NCBI GenBank assembly: GCA_028289545.1
Contig: JANQPG010000006.1
Span: 1-64,000 of the forward strand
Length of the DNA: 64,000 nt
From: Woeseiaceae bacterium
Lineage (GTDB): Bacteria; Pseudomonadota; Gammaproteobacteria; Steroidobacterales; Woeseiaceae
Direction: 5' to 3'
A program made the translations under genes and the position numbers. This document shows positions 18,920 to 26,830 of the stretch, one piece after another. The notes below the pieces were generated by a model. The model had not been told where the DNA came from. It ran no database searches and saw nothing but the letters and a program-made list of their open reading frames with translations. The number at the start of each line of letters is the position of its first letter. Position 1 is the stretch's first letter.

Positions 18920-19102
18920 CTACTTCTTGGGTGTTCCCGGCCCGATGAAGAACCATACGATCAGGCCCAGCAGAGGGAACACCAGCACGATCAGAACCCA
19001 AATGATCTTTTTCAGTATGGAGGCGCTGCTGCCCAGAATCTGAACGGCGGCGTAGACGACCAGCACCAGATGCAGGAGTGGCCAGAATCCGAATTCACCC
19101 AT
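18920..19102 (-). CDS. PLDc_N domain small membrane protein
   Basis: The 60-residue product begins MGEFGFWPLLHLVLVVYAAVQ and has two transmembrane helices with LVFPLLGLIVWFFIGP between the second helix and the lysine tail. This matches the PLDc_N (phospholipase D-nuclease N-terminal) region as found in stand-alone small membrane proteins of unknown function. The open frame extends to 19285 but the extension is not family-like. A partial second copy lies at 17239. Confidence 0.8.
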   Translation of the reverse strand: MGEFGFWPLLHLVLVVYAAVQILGSSASILKKIIWVLIVLVFPLLGLIVWFFIGPGTPKK

Positions 19103-19295
19103 AGCTTTGTCCTGATAATTGTTGTGGCAGCTATAGATGTATTCTACGGATTTATAAAGCCCTTTGGCCATGGCCGCATCCGACCGCAACGACACTTGGG
19201 CCATACTCGGCGCCGAACACGTCGCTTCGCTGTTCGCGGATGCGTCGGTCCCCTGGTGGATCGCCGGCGGCCCGCTCAGCGTCAATCGACCCGAT

Positions 19296-19310
19296 TTGAG
19301 CTAGACTGGG
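19296..19310 (+). promoter_or_regulatory. TTGAGCTAGACTGGG element, copy 2
   Basis: This is identical to the 15-mer at 16683. The TAGACT core at 19302-19307 lies 42 bases before the gene at 19350, a sensible -10 position. The 247-bp gap 19103-19349 holds no other feature I can support. Confidence 0.4.
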
Positions 19311-19349
19311 AGTCAACACACGAAGCTTCCGGAGGTAGCGCGGTACCCG

Positions 19350-20219
19350 ATGTCGATGACACGAGAAAAGCTGACCTTTTTTCTCGGCCTGGGGTTGTTG
19401 CTGGCCCTCTTCTACGCCTCGGTACTGAGACCGCAGGAGCTATCGGGCTACGGGTACGCCGTCCTGGTGTCGCTGACGCTTGCGGCGCTGGCATTCGACT
19501 ATCTGAAAGTCAGCCAGTTTCTGACCGTCGCGAAGGCCCGCGAAAAGGCTCGGAACTCGCATGAGTCGGCGCTGGAAACAGCGCTGATAACAACACTGAA
19601 ATCGCCGCTGCTCGTAAGGTACTTGAGGACCGAACTGCTGACCTTGTACTACGCGTTCTTCGCCGACTTCGAACGCAGCAATACCGTCAACAAACCCACG
19701 CAATTCGGCTATGCCAAGTCGAGCAACGCGCACGACGTCTTTTTGTTCGTTGCCCTGTCGCAGCTGCCGTTCCTGCCGTTCATCCACGCCATACTCGAAC
19801 ATAAGAAAGGACCGGGACCCGCATGGGCGATTACGCTGCTTACGCTATGGTCCGTTATCTGGTTCCTTGCGCAGGTCGAAGCCGTCAAGTTTCGACCCAT
19901 AGAATTGACGAACACCCTTCTGAAATACAGGTTTGGCCTACTGTGGCGGGCAGACATTCCGCTTGGCAAGATCAAGTCTGCGCGAGGCATCGACGTGGCC
20001 GAAACGCTCGATGGGACCGATCTGTTCATGTCTCCTGTGGGCTCGACGAAAAACGTACTTCTGGAGTTCGAGTCTCCGATTCGCTTCTCCGGACCTTACT
20101 GGGTGAAGCGGAGTGAGAGAAAGGCCGCGATCTCTTTGGACAATCCCTCGGATTTTCTTCGCCAACTGGCGCAGAAAGGCGTTCCAACGAGCCAGGCGAC
20201 AAGTCTACGCGGCTCGTGA
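19350..20219 (+). CDS. membrane protein with a PH-like C-terminal region, unknown function
   Basis: The 289-residue product has two helices near residues 10-25 and 33-50, a cytoplasmic segment, and two more helices near 130-147 and 156-175. A soluble C-terminal third has alternating strands (FRPIELTNTLLKYRFGLLWRADIPLGKI, NVLLEFESPIRF, AAISLDNPSDFL), much like the bacterial PH-domain pattern of YdbT/YvbH-type membrane proteins. GGAGG lies about 13 bases before the ATG, and a second ATG two codons later is closer. No specific role can be given. Confidence 0.7.
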   Translation: MSMTREKLTFFLGLGLLLALFYASVLRPQELSGYGYAVLVSLTLAALAFDYLKVSQFLTVAKAREKARNSHESALETALITTLKSPLLVRYLRTELLTLYYAFFADFERSNTVNKPTQFGYAKSSNAHDVFLFVALSQLPFLPFIHAILEHKKGPGPAWAITLLTLWSVIWFLAQVEAVKFRPIELTNTLLKYRFGLLWRADIPLGKIKSARGIDVAETLDGTDLFMSPVGSTKNVLLEFESPIRFSGPYWVKRSERKAAISLDNPSDFLRQLAQKGVPTSQATSLRGS

Positions 20220-20785
20220 ACCCAACCTGGCTGTCTTCAGCTGTCGGCGCCGATCGGATTTGATGCTGTACTGACGAGACGACATCTCTCGAAGCATGCG
20301 TTTCAGCGTTCGCAATCCCTGGAGTGAACAGTGAAAGTCGAGATCGATGGCCCGGAGGCATTGTTTGGCGAAACTCACATCGAATCTATTAGTCAGATCG
20401 GGGGCACCGAAAAGGAATCCCCGGCTGTAGAGGCAACACCGACAGCCAACGCCGCGTACAGGATGAATGCAGTGCTTCGGACGAAAGAGGCGGTTTGTGT
20501 CATGGCGAACTCCTTGAATCGTGTGCAGATTGGCGATTCAACGACCGGATCGGCGGATTCGCACTCTTTTTTCTGATGCTGTAAGCGCTGGCGCGGCATT
20601 CGAATTACTGCTGACTCGTTACGCCCGGCCAACGGAGAGCATGGCTCGACGGTGAGGCGCTGGACGGTTCCGTACACGGCATCAGGAAATGGCCGGGAAA
20701 CGGCCGCGACGACCGTCACGCATCGTATGCTGAGTGCACCCGGGCGCAAGGCCGGGTCGAAACCGAAGGAAGCGGTGGCTAGGGA
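20220..20785. other. 566-bp intergenic stretch without a firm gene
   Basis: Two short frames overlap here on opposite strands: a plus-strand GTG frame (20331-20576, GGAG seven bases upstream, 81 residues) and a minus-strand frame (20393-20503, described separately). Neither has a recognisable family. No terminator, tRNA or repeat was seen. Confidence 0.5.
20393..20503 (-). CDS. possible 36-residue exported peptide
   Basis: The frame has a near-perfect ribosome site (AAGGAG, six bases, ATG). It encodes MTQTASFVRSTAFILYAALA, then VGVASTAGDSFSVPPI, which looks like a signal peptide with an AxA-type end and almost no mature part. It could be a real micropeptide or the 5' remnant of a truncated exported protein. 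Confidence 0.35.
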   Translation of the reverse strand: MTQTASFVRSTAFILYAALAVGVASTAGDSFSVPPI

Positions 20786-21469
20786 ATGGAGCCCGACCGA
20801 AACTCAATGCTACGGAGATACTCAGCTGCCGGCTTGGCAGCGTCTCTGGTAACGCTGGCCATGTTGTTCGTGATGACGCAGCTGATATCACCCGTCGGCG
20901 GCGATCCGGTCGTCAGGGAAATGCTGCTTCAGCTCGAGCTTCAACGAAGCTCTCCTCCGGATACGGAGAGCGGAATTCGAGTTTTCGAGCTCCCGCCGAG
21001 ACCGGGCATTCTGAACACACCTGACGCTTCGTCCGAAGTGAACCGTCGCCCGGAACGGCCGACGAGGGATGAATACGGCGACGACCCGGACGAAAACGAA
21101 CGGAGCCGGATCATCGACTGGTGGGTGGAGGCGCGAGCGGTCATCAAAGACGTCGGCGACGCAGAGTTCGAGGACTGGCTGGAGACGCAAGGCTCGAGGA
21201 AAACTGTGTCGATCATGCGGGGGGCAATGCCAACCGGCGGCGATCGGGCAGCCCGTTCGGCGCAAGATACCGCGGGACGCGGTTACCAGAACATGTACGG
21301 CGATGTGGAAATCGCGATTAGCGAGAACTGTGTGCTGCAAATGCGACCGAGGCATTTCGATTCGTCAGATTTTGCTCGAAACATCCCGCCGCTGGTCGTC
21401 TGCAAAACCGGCCCGGGGAAGAACCTGTCCGGGCTGCAGGACTATCTGGACAATCGGTCGAAACGATGA
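20786..21469 (+). CDS. membrane-anchored periplasmic protein of unknown function
   Basis: The 227-residue product has one N-terminal membrane helix (about 14-37, SAAGLAASLVTLAMLFVM). This anchor resembles that of some TonB-like proteins. A proline-rich, charged periplasmic part follows, with NTPDASSEVNRRPERP and the segment ENERSRIIDWWVEARAV. The C-terminal third (GDVEIAISENCVLQM, PPLVVCKTGPG) has two cysteines that could pair. No TonB C-terminal domain was seen. The start could instead be the ATG at 20807. Confidence 0.6.
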   Translation: MEPDRNSMLRRYSAAGLAASLVTLAMLFVMTQLISPVGGDPVVREMLLQLELQRSSPPDTESGIRVFELPPRPGILNTPDASSEVNRRPERPTRDEYGDDPDENERSRIIDWWVEARAVIKDVGDAEFEDWLETQGSRKTVSIMRGAMPTGGDRAARSAQDTAGRGYQNMYGDVEIAISENCVLQMRPRHFDSSDFARNIPPLVVCKTGPGKNLSGLQDYLDNRSKR

Positions 21470-21510
21470 TCTTCCGCGGAGTCTCCCGGAGTCTTCGCTT
21501 GCTAAATGAT

Positions 21511-21522
21511 ATGTTATAACAT
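21511..21522. promoter_or_regulatory. Zur-like operator
   Basis: ATGTTATAACAT is a perfect 12-base palindrome, extended by GAT on the left and C on the right. It matches the TGTTATAnnATAACA-type core described for Zur sites of gammaproteobacteria. It ends 39 bases before the zinc GTPase gene and overlaps the likely promoter, so zinc-dependent repression of that gene and its partner is expected. Confidence 0.7.
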
Positions 21523-21561
21523 CTAGGTTTCTCGCTTGGACAACCTTGAGATCCGTAGCTT

Positions 21562-22776
21562 ATGCACGCAGAAAAGATTGACATGCTTCCCGTCACCGTC
21601 CTGTCGGGCTTCCTCGGCGCCGGAAAAACCACGGTGTTGAGCCACGTGCTCAATAACCGGGAAGGCAAGAGAGTCGCCGTGATCGTCAACGACATGAGCG
21701 AAATCAATATCGACTCCGCCATTGTCCAGAACGAAGTCTCGTTAAATCGCAGTGAAGAGAAGCTCGTGGAAATGAGCAACGGCTGTATTTGCTGCACCTT
21801 GCGCGAAGACCTGCTGGAAGAGGTCACCAAGCTTGCGCAGGACGGGCGTTTTGACTACCTGCTCATCGAGTCGACCGGCATATCCGAACCGCTGCCCGTC
21901 GCCGAGACCTTCACGTTTGCCGACGAGGACGGCGTTTCGCTGTCCGACGTGGCCAATCTGGACACAATGGTGACCGTGGTCGACGCGGTGAATTTCCTGA
22001 AGGATTACGACGCGGCGAAGTCCCTGCAGGAAACCGGCGAATCCCTGGGCGAGGAGGACGAACGTACGGTCTCCGATCTGCTCGTTGATCAGGTGGAGTT
22101 CGCCGACGTCATCCTCATCAGCAAGACGGACCTGGCGGAGGCCGCCGATATCGAGCGCCTGACCGCCATTCTGCGGACGCTCAACACCGATGCCAGGATA
22201 ATCCCGATCGCCAACGGTCAGGTGGACATCGACTCGATTCTGAACACGGGGCTGTTCGATTTTGAGCGCGCGCAGCAGGCACCGGGCTGGCTCAAGGAGA
22301 TGCGCGGCGAGCACGTACCGGAGACGGAGGAATACGGCATCAGCAGCTTCAGCTACCTCGCGCGTCGCCCCTTCCATCCGAAGAAGTTTTATCAGTTTCT
22401 GCACGGCACCGAGCACCACGGCAAGTTGCTTCGCTCAAAGGGCTACTTCTGGCTGGCCACGCGCCCCGAGTTCGCCGGTCAATGGAGCCAGGCCGGCGGT
22501 ATTGCTCGCTACGGGTTCGCTGGCATGTTCTGGAAAGCCGTCCCCAAGTCGAACTGGCCCGACGACGAAGAGTATCTTGCGATGATCGAGAGGCAGTGGG
22601 AGGAACCCTTTGGCGACATGCGGCAGGAGCTGGTGTTTATTGGACAGGGTTTGGATGAGGCCCAGATTACCCGGGCCCTCGACGACTGTCTGTTAAGCGA
22701 AGACGAGGTGCTTCGCGGTAAGGCTTATTGGAAAACGCTGGAGGACCCCTTTCCCGCCTGGGAGCCGGTTCAGTGA
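21562..22776 (+). CDS. zigA: COG0523/CobW family zinc GTPase (ZigA-like)
   Basis: The 404-residue GTPase has a P-loop at residues 16-23 (GFLGAGKT), the metal motif C75-I-C77-C78, Walker B-like [11 protein letters not shown] and the guanine motif SKTDLAE, followed by a CobW C-terminal domain. G3E GTPases with CxCC act as zinc metallochaperones. ZigA members are induced when zinc is scarce. A Zur-like palindrome precedes the gene, and DUF1826 follows with overlapping stop and start codons, the usual partner in Zur regulons. Confidence 0.88.
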   Translation: MHAEKIDMLPVTVLSGFLGAGKTTVLSHVLNNREGKRVAVIVNDMSEINIDSAIVQNEVSLNRSEEKLVEMSNGCICCTLREDLLEEVTKLAQDGRFDYLLIESTGISEPLPVAETFTFADEDGVSLSDVANLDTMVTVVDAVNFLKDYDAAKSLQETGESLGEEDERTVSDLLVDQVEFADVILISKTDLAEAADIERLTAILRTLNTDARIIPIANGQVDIDSILNTGLFDFERAQQAPGWLKEMRGEHVPETEEYGISSFSYLARRPFHPKKFYQFLHGTEHHGKLLRSKGYFWLATRPEFAGQWSQAGGIARYGFAGMFWKAVPKSNWPDDEEYLAMIERQWEEPFGDMRQELVFIGQGLDEAQITRALDDCLLSEDEVLRGKAYWKTLEDPFPAWEPVQ

Positions 22777-23462
22777 TCGGCGCCAGCGAAATTCGGGAGC
22801 CGGAATCCAACGTCGTTCCGTTCGACCGTCGAAAGAAACGAATCGACTCGCGAGGTGACGAGCCCGCGGTCCTCGCCGACGTTTACCGGGAAGAGGTGAA
22901 TATTGTCGTCTGGGAGCGTCAGCTGTCTGCCGGAATCAAGAACTCCGTCGATAGCCTGCTGGCTTCGAACGACAAATTCGAGGCCGCAATGACGGTCACT
23001 CCGCAAAGCGTGCTTGCCAGCATTGGCGAAGCGCTGGGGACCGACTCTTCGGTTGAACTCGGCGAAGACATTGCCGGGCTTGTCGACATGTTTTGCTGCC
23101 TGCTCGGACTCAAGCGCGCGGGCTTGCGGTTGGCGACGCTGAATCGCGCAATGTGCCCGAGGTTCCACGTCGACCGGGTACCCTGCCGATTGGTCACCAC
23201 GTATCAAGGTGTCGCTACGGAATGGCTGCCGCATCAATCGGTCGATCGCTCGAAACTCGGCCCCGGGTGGAACGGGCAGTCGGACTTTGGATCCGGTCTT
23301 TATCAGCAAGAAGGTGACGTCCGGCAACTCGGCCTCGGCGACGTTGCACTACTGAAAGGTGAGCTTTGGGAAGGCAACGAGGATGCCGGTCTGGTGCATC
23401 GTTCGCCTGCGGTGCCAACCGGAGAAAACCGGCTGTTGCTGACTCTCGATGTCAGCAGTTGA
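22773..23462 (+). CDS. DUF1826 family protein
   Basis: From the GTG at 22773 the product is 229 residues. Typical features are the N-terminal VVPFDRRKK, then [55 protein letters not shown] and [10 protein letters not shown]. The conserved cysteines and histidines suggest a metal site. The family is of unknown function but regularly follows zinc-regulated COG0523 genes. The GTGA overlap with the GTPase stop shows coupling and supports this start over the upstream ATG at 22728. Confidence 0.85.
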   Translation: MIGASEIREPESNVVPFDRRKKRIDSRGDEPAVLADVYREEVNIVVWERQLSAGIKNSVDSLLASNDKFEAAMTVTPQSVLASIGEALGTDSSVELGEDIAGLVDMFCCLLGLKRAGLRLATLNRAMCPRFHVDRVPCRLVTTYQGVATEWLPHQSVDRSKLGPGWNGQSDFGSGLYQQEGDVRQLGLGDVALLKGELWEGNEDAGLVHRSPAVPTGENRLLLTLDVSS

Positions 23463-23536
23463 TCCCTTTTTCCGGCGGGCGACACCGAGTACGGGCAGGT
23501 TTTTTTGCGAGCTATCTTGTAGACGGAGTGTGTCGC

Positions 23537-23761
23537 TCAGGCCGCGGCAGACAGCGGTTTCGCGTCTCTGCGTCGTATGAAGGCGCGCGCCTTGCTCGCC
23601 ATCGGCAGCCAGCGATAGATCAGATGGCCGTACTTGGAATGTGAATAGGTTTCCCAGACGACCAGCTCGAATCCCGTGAGACCCAGCAGGGTTTCAAACG
23701 CACCGCGACAGTATTCGTTGCAATGACCCGGCCGCCAGTCAATAGCCCGACATGGGAAATG
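23537..23761 (-). pseudogene. 5'-truncated methyltransferase-like remnant
   Basis: The minus strand reads a protein-like segment with WRPGHCNEYCRGAFETLLG, then FELVVWETYSHSKYGHL and WLPMASKARAFIRRR, ending KPLSAAA and TGA. It looks like the C-terminus of a SAM-dependent methyltransferase or related enzyme; this is my impression, not a firm match. An in-frame TGA (bases 23762-23764) blocks it upstream, and no start or catalytic part remains. It lies in the 455-bp gap between DUF1826 and the acidic protein gene. Confidence 0.5.
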
Positions 23762-23806
23762 TCACGGCAAATCGAAAAGGAAATCCATTTTTTGCGAAGT
23801 ACCGGC

Positions 23807-23834
23807 TTGCAAGCCGAGATTTTCTCCCTAGACT
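23807..23834 (+). promoter_or_regulatory. promoter before the acidic exported protein gene
   Basis: TTGCAA (23807-23812), a 16-base spacer and TAGACT (23829-23834) make a reasonable sigma-70-type promoter 84 bases before the start at 23918. Confidence 0.5.
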
Positions 23835-23917
23835 GCCTCGAATTGGGTCTGGAGCCTGCAAACAGGCGTTTTTTGTCCTCGGAGACACATGAACCGTTTT
23901 CGGGAGAGGTTACGACC

Positions 23918-24325
23918 ATGACAGCACAAACATTCGCGAGGGTACTGGCGCTCACCGTGGCTGGCTTGAGCCTGGCCGCGCCCGTTTCGGGGGCCGAGCT
24001 CGAGGATCTCGAGGTCACGATGGAGGTTGTGGACGGCCCCGCGGAACTGGGTGAAATCCTCGCCGAGCTTCGCGCACCGAGGGCCGAGCGCGTTGTCGAG
24101 ACAAGCGCCGAGGGCACAGAAGCTGCCGAACGGGGCTCCGCGGACGTACGCGAGGAACGAAGGGATCCGTTCGGCGAAGACCGGTTCCGCGAATTCGACG
24201 ACGACTTCCTGAACGAAAGCACCGAAGCCGACTTCGAGCACGAAGACAGCTTCGAGGAAGGCGAAATTGTCGACGAAGATATATTCGACGAACTGCCGAT
24301 GGACGACATGGGAGGCAATCCGTAG
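23918..24325 (+). CDS. exported highly acidic protein of unknown function
   Basis: The 135-residue product has a signal peptide (MTAQTFARVLALTVAGLSLA, cleavage near SGA-E) and a mature part very rich in Glu and Asp, especially in the last 50 residues (FREFDDDFLNES, EDSFEEGEIVDEDIFDEL). Such tails often bind cations, but no defined motif is seen. GGGAGAGG lies before the ATG at 23918. The open frame runs back to 23723, but the signal peptide and ribosome site fix this start. Confidence 0.7.
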   Translation: MTAQTFARVLALTVAGLSLAAPVSGAELEDLEVTMEVVDGPAELGEILAELRAPRAERVVETSAEGTEAAERGSADVREERRDPFGEDRFREFDDDFLNESTEADFEHEDSFEEGEIVDEDIFDELPMDDMGGNP

Positions 24326-24362
24326 CGGATTGCAGAACGGCGGTCACTGACGGCGCCGGTCG

Positions 24363-24944
24363 TCAGGTCCGGCGGTAGATACTCATCACAACGCCGTTTG
24401 AGCAGCTGCCGGATTTTGTGAGTTCGAAGCGCCCGGGCACCGCCCCGTCGGCGAACAGCCGTTTGCCTTCGCCAACAACGACTGGGAAGGTCCAGAGCCG
24501 CAATTCATCGACGACTCCCGCTTCGAAAAGACGCTGGAGAAGCTGCCAGCTGCCGTGAATTTGCAGGAGCGGGCCGTCCGTTTGCTTCAATGCCGACACC
24601 GACTCGGCCGGTTCGCCGGCGACGACCTGGGCGCCGCTCCACTCGAGTTCGTCGAGGGTCGAGGTCACGACGTATTTCCTGGCGCGGTTCAGAATCTCTG
24701 CAACCGGATTGCTGTCCCCCTGAGCGGGCCAGTGCGCCGCAAAACCCTCGTAGGTCTTGCGGCCGAACAGCCCGTCGTAGGGTTTGTCCATCGCCTCCGC
24801 AAGCACCTGCTCCATGACGGGACCCCAGTATTCCGCGGCCCAGCCGCCGGAGGAAAAGCCACCAGAGGTGTCTTCATCGGGGGCGCCGGGCGCCTGCATT
24901 ACGCCGTCGACACTCTGAAAAATCAAAGCGGCAAGCTCTCTCAT
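24363..24944 (-). CDS. dihydrofolate reductase family protein (RibD C-terminal-like)
   Basis: The 193-residue product has the YyaP/RibD-C pattern: FQSVDGVMQAPG near the N-terminus, DGLFGRKTYEGFA, KYVVTSTLDELEW, LLQIHGSWQLLQRL and VVDELRLWTFPVVVGEGKRLF. Members of this group bind NADPH-like cofactors, but their substrates are mostly unknown; it is not a housekeeping FolA. It is convergent with the acidic protein gene. Confidence 0.85.
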   Translation of the reverse strand: MRELAALIFQSVDGVMQAPGAPDEDTSGGFSSGGWAAEYWGPVMEQVLAEAMDKPYDGLFGRKTYEGFAAHWPAQGDSNPVAEILNRARKYVVTSTLDELEWSGAQVVAGEPAESVSALKQTDGPLLQIHGSWQLLQRLFEAGVVDELRLWTFPVVVGEGKRLFADGAVPGRFELTKSGSCSNGVVMSIYRRT

Positions 24945-25106
24945 TCGATCAGTTCCTCCCTCCTGGAGCCCAAAACGCCGCAGAACCCGCGATCAGGCCG
25001 GGTGGGCAAATTTTTTGGGGTATTTCTTGCGCTGTTTCATAGTTTTGACCGCGCTTTTGGGTCATCTTTCGATTCTACATAAGACTCAAGGCTAGTCCCG
25101 CCCATC

Positions 25107-26735
25107 ATGCCCCGACGCCTAAAGACTGCGCTCTCCGCTGCCAGTGCCTTTGCCTGCCTGCTCGCCTGCCTGGTTCCGGGCCCGACACCGCTATACGCGA
25201 TGACCGTCGACGAGGCATTTATGGACGGCAACCGCCTGTTTCGGGACGATCTCTACTGGGCGGCCCTGCTGCGGTATCGGCAGGCCCGCGAGGGCGGGCT
25301 GAACTCGCCGGCGCTGGCCTACAACATGGGCGTTGCGCATTACCGCGCCGGACAACACATCCGCGCGCGCGAAGCGCTGCTCGAAGCCGTCACCGACCCG
25401 GCCTTCCGGATTGCCGCGCAATACAACCTCGGTCTTAACGCACTGGCGTTGGGCGACAACGCGGAAGCGCTTCGCTGGCTGACTCTCGCGCGCGATCAAC
25501 AATCGAACGCCATGCTGTCGCGTTACGCCAGCGCCGCAATCGCGCGAATCGACGTCGAGGAAACGATTACCGTTGAGGACATGGAGGAACGGGCAGCCAC
25601 GGTCAGAAAAACACGCCGCTTTGCGCATCTCAAGCTTCGCGCCCAGGTGGGTTTCGGCACCGACGACAATCCGTTCCTGACACCGAGCCAGAGCTACGTC
25701 GATCTGGCCGACCCGGCGGAACCGACGGTGACGCCACAGGAATCCAACGGCGCTTTTGTGCCCGTCAGCTTCAGTGCGAGGTACCTCGTCAACGCACTCA
25801 AGGACGAAGGCTTTTACCTGGACTACCGGCTTTCGGGGCGCTACTACCAGGACAAGAATCTCGAGAACGCCAATGAATATGTCCACGAGGGCGGGTTTGG
25901 CAACGAGTATCGCCGCACGGTCGACGGCCGGACGCGCGAGGTGTTTTCCTCGTTCCGCTTCGCGCAGTCGGACGAAACCTATTACGACCCGGACGACGGC
26001 ACGATCCGCAGCGTCGAAGACGAGGACATTGCGGATCGCCTCAACTACACGCGCTACGGACCCGAACTGATCTTCCGCCAGAACGGCGAGCGCCTGGGGC
26101 TAGGGTTATCCATCAAGGGCCAGCTCTGGGACTACGAAGACGTCGAGCTCGTACCGTCCTACGACCACGAGTATTTCCATTTCGAAGGCAGTGCGCAGTA
26201 CAAGCTGGCGCCTACCTCGCTGGTCCGGTTCACGGTGGGCCGCCACAGCCGCCGCTTCAGCGACCGTCCGTCGTTCGACGCTGACGGCAACCAGTTTATT
26301 ACCAACGCGTCCGTGCGCTACGACTATCTGGACCTGGGGGTTACGGCCCGTCAGCGGGTCGGGCGATGGCTGTGGTTCGGTGCAAACTACGTCCGCAGCG
26401 AACGAACGGATCGCTTCGTCGGCTACAACGACTACCTGCGCGACGCCTTCGGTGTCGATTTCCAATGGTCCATCGGCAAGCGATTCCAGATCGAGGGTTC
26501 CGGCTGGTACCGGCTGTACGACTACCCGAGTGCGTTTGCCTTCAACAACCCGGCCGCCGGCCGTAAGACCCGCGAGGATGCCGTTGGCAGCCTCATCGTC
26601 AGCTATCGGCTGACCAGAAGCCTGACCTTGCGCGGCGAGGCGAGAATCGAGGAGGTGGTCTCCAACGACACCCGGATCGCCTACGAGCGCAGCCAGTTTG
26701 TTCTCGGCGTCCGCTGGGAGCCGGCCCGCCGCTAG
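25107..26735 (+). CDS. TPR-containing outer-membrane beta-barrel protein
   Basis: The 542-residue product has a signal peptide (to about residue 31, LYA-M). TPR-like helices follow at about 35-150 (AFMDGNRLFRDDLYWAALL, ALAYNMGVAHYRAGQ, AAQYNLGLNALALGDNAEA). The long C-terminal part is made of alternating amphipathic strands with many tyrosines and ends in an aromatic-arginine strand (FVLGVRWEPARR), as in outer-membrane barrels. The layout resembles SLAM/DUF560-type or other assembly barrels, but I cannot name the family. The gene stands alone with its own terminator. Confidence 0.75.
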   Translation: MPRRLKTALSAASAFACLLACLVPGPTPLYAMTVDEAFMDGNRLFRDDLYWAALLRYRQAREGGLNSPALAYNMGVAHYRAGQHIRAREALLEAVTDPAFRIAAQYNLGLNALALGDNAEALRWLTLARDQQSNAMLSRYASAAIARIDVEETITVEDMEERAATVRKTRRFAHLKLRAQVGFGTDDNPFLTPSQSYVDLADPAEPTVTPQESNGAFVPVSFSARYLVNALKDEGFYLDYRLSGRYYQDKNLENANEYVHEGGFGNEYRRTVDGRTREVFSSFRFAQSDETYYDPDDGTIRSVEDEDIADRLNYTRYGPELIFRQNGERLGLGLSIKGQLWDYEDVELVPSYDHEYFHFEGSAQYKLAPTSLVRFTVGRHSRRFSDRPSFDADGNQFITNASVRYDYLDLGVTARQRVGRWLWFGANYVRSERTDRFVGYNDYLRDAFGVDFQWSIGKRFQIEGSGWYRLYDYPSAFAFNNPAAGRKTREDAVGSLIVSYRLTRSLTLRGEARIEEVVSNDTRIAYERSQFVLGVRWEPARR

Positions 26736-26740
26736 GCAAC

Positions 26741-26761
26741 GCCTCCGCGGGCGGCTTTTTT
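26741..26761 (+). terminator. GC hairpin with T-run after the TPR-barrel gene
   Basis: GCCTCCGCGGGCGGC forms a short stem with one mismatch and is followed directly by six T residues. Confidence 0.6.
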
Positions 26762-26794
26762 GTCCTTTTTTCCGTCATTGCCGACGGCCAGGTT

Positions 26795-26803
26795 TGCTAC
26801 CAT
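26795..26803 (+). promoter_or_regulatory. extended -10 element before uvrD
   Basis: TGC followed by TACCAT gives an extended -10 box 28 bases before the uvrD ATG. A TTGCCG upstream is too close to be a normal -35. Confidence 0.45.
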
Positions 26804-26830
26804 GCGGGTAGTTGTTTCTATGTCGCCGGC

